The notes under the pieces are model-generated. The model did not search any database. It was not told the origin of the DNA and saw nothing but the letters and a program-made list of their open reading frames with translations. Shown one piece after another: positions 62,716-64,000 of a stretch of DNA of 64,000 nt. The stretch is from Aurantimonas marianensis. Lineage in GTDB: Bacteria; Pseudomonadota; Alphaproteobacteria; Rhizobiales; Rhizobiaceae. The DNA lies in contig NZ_JALHBS010000035.1 in the NCBI RefSeq assembly GCF_024195285.1, forward strand, positions 1 through 64,000. Reading direction: 5' to 3'. Position numbers and translations under genes: made by a program. Within the stretch, counting starts at the first letter, position 1. Each line of letters begins with the position of its first letter.

Positions 62716-63047
62716 CAGCGTTGCTCCTCGCAGCGGCACACGAGAAAGCGCCCGGTCTCGTCCGGATCATGCACCGAAAGAATGGCAAGGCGGCGCGGGC
62801 CCAGGCGGAATGCGCGGCCGCGCTCGACGTCGGTTGTCCAGCGGCAGATCACCCGATGGGTCACTACCGCCTCGTGCCGGTCGAAGCGCTCGCGAGCGAC
62901 CACCGAGACCGGCTCGACATGCACCGAAAGCTCGCGCAGCTCCCGCCATGTGGCCGACGCCCCGCCCGCGCCATCGGGCGTGAGATCGGCGGCTTCCAGC
63001 ACCGCGCGCTTGCGCAGCAGCGCCGGGTCGAGAAACAGCGGCGCCAT
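62715..63047 (-). CDS. GTA gp7: head-tail adaptor/stopper protein
   Basis: The 110-residue protein belongs to the phage head-tail joining family. It starts MAPLFLDPALLRKRAVLEA and continues DGAGGASATWRELRELSVHVEP, FDRHEAVVTHRVICRW and GRAFRLGPRRLAILSVHDPDE. These are the conserved parts of RcGTA gp7. The ATG shares its first base region with the gp6 stop (TGATG). Confidence 0.93.
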   Translation of the reverse strand: MAPLFLDPALLRKRAVLEAADLTPDGAGGASATWRELRELSVHVEPVSVVARERFDRHEAVVTHRVICRWTTDVERGRAFRLGPRRLAILSVHDPDETGRFLVCRCEEQR

Positions 63048-63604
63048 CAGATCCGGACCCTGCGATATGGAGCAAGCAGCGACCGGGCCAGCGGGGGAAG
63101 GACTGCCGGCTGTTGGGAGAGATCGACGGCGGCCCGCAGTTCATACGACGCCGCGACGATGGTCCGCAGCGCCAGAAGCAGGTTCTCGGGAACCATACCG
63201 ACCGCGAAGCCCGCCTCGAACTCGACTTCCACCCCGTTCGCCGCCGCCATCCGCACCGCCGGCGACAGCCGGACCGCCTCGATCCCGAGAACGCGCTCGA
63301 CGACGGCCTCGCCGGGATCGAATATCCTTGGCGTGCCGTTCGCTTCATAGGCGGTGATCGACGTTATGCCGACGATCGGGCTGCGCCGGACTTCGACCCA
63401 CCTGTCACCCGGCACCGGATCGAGCGCCAGCCGAAAAACCCGCCGAGCCAGAACGAGGCCGGTCGCCGCCTCGATGGTTTCGCGAGCGGCGCGGATCAAG
63501 TCCGTGATCAGACCGTCCTCGTCGTCACGGTCGATCCTGGCCCATATCTTGATATCGGCGGCCGTCATCGGCTCGACGCCACCGCCTAGGTCGATCGTCG
63601 TCAT
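63047..63604 (-). CDS. GTA gp6: head-tail connector protein
   Basis: The 185-residue protein is the phiE125 gp8-like connector that sits on the portal. It has VEPMTAADIKIWARIDRDDEDGL, LIRAARETIEAATGLVLARRVF, RRSPIVGITSI and the C-terminal LARSLLAPYRRVRI, as in RcGTA gp6. The start is one of two adjacent ATGs (63607 or 63604); the second sits better behind GGAGA. The longer open frame to 63940 overlaps the capsid gene in another frame and is spurious. Confidence 0.93.
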   Translation of the reverse strand: MTTIDLGGGVEPMTAADIKIWARIDRDDEDGLITDLIRAARETIEAATGLVLARRVFRLALDPVPGDRWVEVRRSPIVGITSITAYEANGTPRIFDPGEAVVERVLGIEAVRLSPAVRMAAANGVEVEFEAGFAVGMVPENLLLALRTIVAASYELRAAVDLSQQPAVLPPLARSLLAPYRRVRI

Positions 63605-63624
63605 CATTGTCTCCGGATAGAGGA

Positions 63625-63653
63625 CTGGCCGGGCAAGGGCCCTGCCCGGCCAG
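63625..63653. other. Perfect 11-bp hairpin between GTA capsid gene (gp5) and gp6
   Basis: CTGGCCGGGCA (63625-63635) pairs perfectly with TGCCCGGCCAG (63643-63653) around a 7-base loop. It is 16 bases past the capsid stop codon and before the gp6 start. There is no T run on the minus strand, so it may act as a transcript-stability or partial-attenuation element after the highly needed capsid gene rather than a full terminator. Confidence 0.65.
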
Positions 63654-63669
63654 CGCTGTCGGGGGATAC

Positions 63670-64000
63670 TTAGAGGGAGAAGTCGAGGAACTTCGCGGCA
63701 TCGAAGTCCTGGACGCCGCCGCCAACGCGCTTGGTCGTATAGAAAAGGACATACGGCTTGGCCGAATAAGGATCGCGCAGCACCCTCACCCCCTGCCGGT
63801 CGACGACGAGATAGAACCGGCCGAAATCGCCGAAGGCGATCGCCTTCGCTCCGGCGGCGATATCCGGCATGTCCTCGGCCTCGACCATCGGGAAGCCCAT
63901 CAGCGTCGCCCGCGCGCCGGCGCCGGTCGGCGGCTGCCACAGATAGTTGCCGTCCGCGTCCTTCAGCTTGCGCACGGCCGCCTGCGTGCGCCGGTTCATG
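63670..64000 (-). CDS. GTA gp5: HK97-fold major capsid protein, C-terminal part (runs off the window)
   Basis: The last 109 residues of the capsid protein are present; the 5' end lies beyond base 64000, and the Met at 63999 is internal. NRRTQAAVRKLKDADGNYLW, GARATLMGFPMVEAEDMPDI, IAFGDFGRFYLVVDRQGVRV and DPYSAKPYVLFYTTKRVGGG are the conserved HK97-type C-terminus and match RcGTA gp5. It is the first gene seen of the GTA structural operon, and the portal and terminase genes should lie beyond the window. Confidence 0.95.
   Translation of the reverse strand, partial: MNRRTQAAVRKLKDADGNYLWQPPTGAGARATLMGFPMVEAEDMPDIAAGAKAIAFGDFGRFYLVVDRQGVRVLRDPYSAKPYVLFYTTKRVGGGVQDFDAAKFLDFSL

Noticed and set aside
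63047-63940. Extended start of GTA gp6 upstream into the capsid gene
   Set aside because: The upstream 110 codons are read out of frame over the conserved capsid C-terminus and show no gp6 similarity.
37043-64000. Functional link between PleC (CtrA pathway) and the GTA cluster because of proximity
   Set aside because: CtrA does control GTAs in other species, but pleC sits with its usual rhizobial neighbours, so nearness alone is no evidence.

Overview
The window is about 64 kb of GC-rich DNA from an alphaproteobacterium, most likely of the order Hyphomicrobiales (Rhizobiales). The evidence is gene order and family type: rpoZ beside rsh, a disulfide-loop porin of the Omp2/RopA kind, a cycHJKL cytochrome c operon beside a FeuP/FeuQ-like two-component system, a pleC-glnE-kinase-regulator-degP block, a PE-LIG-POL LigD with Ku, and an RcGTA-type gene transfer agent cluster. 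I cannot name the genus. No rRNA, tRNA, CRISPR array or insertion sequence was found.

Layout. 1-7143: housekeeping (5' part of rsh, rpoZ, an NYN ribonuclease, a family 5 uracil-DNA glycosylase, peroxiredoxin, smpB, dapA, lytic transglycosylase). 7144-9319: porin with its terminator and long leader. 9320-16856: a DNA-repair island in which a YhaO/YhaN-like nuclease-ATPase pair diverges from ku-ligD; a stress-sigma-like (EcfG-type) promoter sits in front of ku. 16929-31664: mixed metabolism and transport (gamma-carbonic anhydrase, HisC-like aminotransferase, two tandem DUF2147 proteins, GST, AMP nucleosidase, EEP hydrolase, ETF-QO, SMR and MFS transporters, a family-4-like uracil-DNA glycosylase, PhoX with a Pho-box-like site, an EamA permease). 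31740-36910: a lone molybdenum hydroxylase large subunit and pepN. 37043-54053: signalling and envelope block (PleC-like kinase, GlnE, kinase/regulator pair, DegP, CcmI-E-F-H, a surface lipoprotein, FeuQ/FeuP and a small secreted PepSY-like FeuN candidate). 54183-64000: the GTA structural cluster on the minus strand, from the 3' end of the capsid gene (gp5) to gp15.

How the genes work together. The GTA genes encode capsid, connector, tail tube, tape measure, baseplate and the tail peptidase, mostly with stop/start overlaps that imply translational coupling. Three things break the pattern: gp13 is frameshifted by an apparent internal deletion of about 32 bases; an intrinsic terminator lies between gp8 and gp9; and a gap before gp8 carries promoter-like signals. 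The repair island pairs a predicted end-processing nuclease with end-joining enzymes. The CcmIEFH genes form a tight operon for cytochrome c heme attachment; its CcmI carries an internal 300-bp tandem duplication.

The most unexpected observations are small and checkable: an 11-residue in-frame gap inside the HD hydrolase domain of Rsh, the gp13 frameshift of nearly the same size, the CcmI duplication, the internal GTA terminator/promoter region, and the YhaNO/Ku/LigD neighbourhood. I did not find a clearly new multi-gene system.
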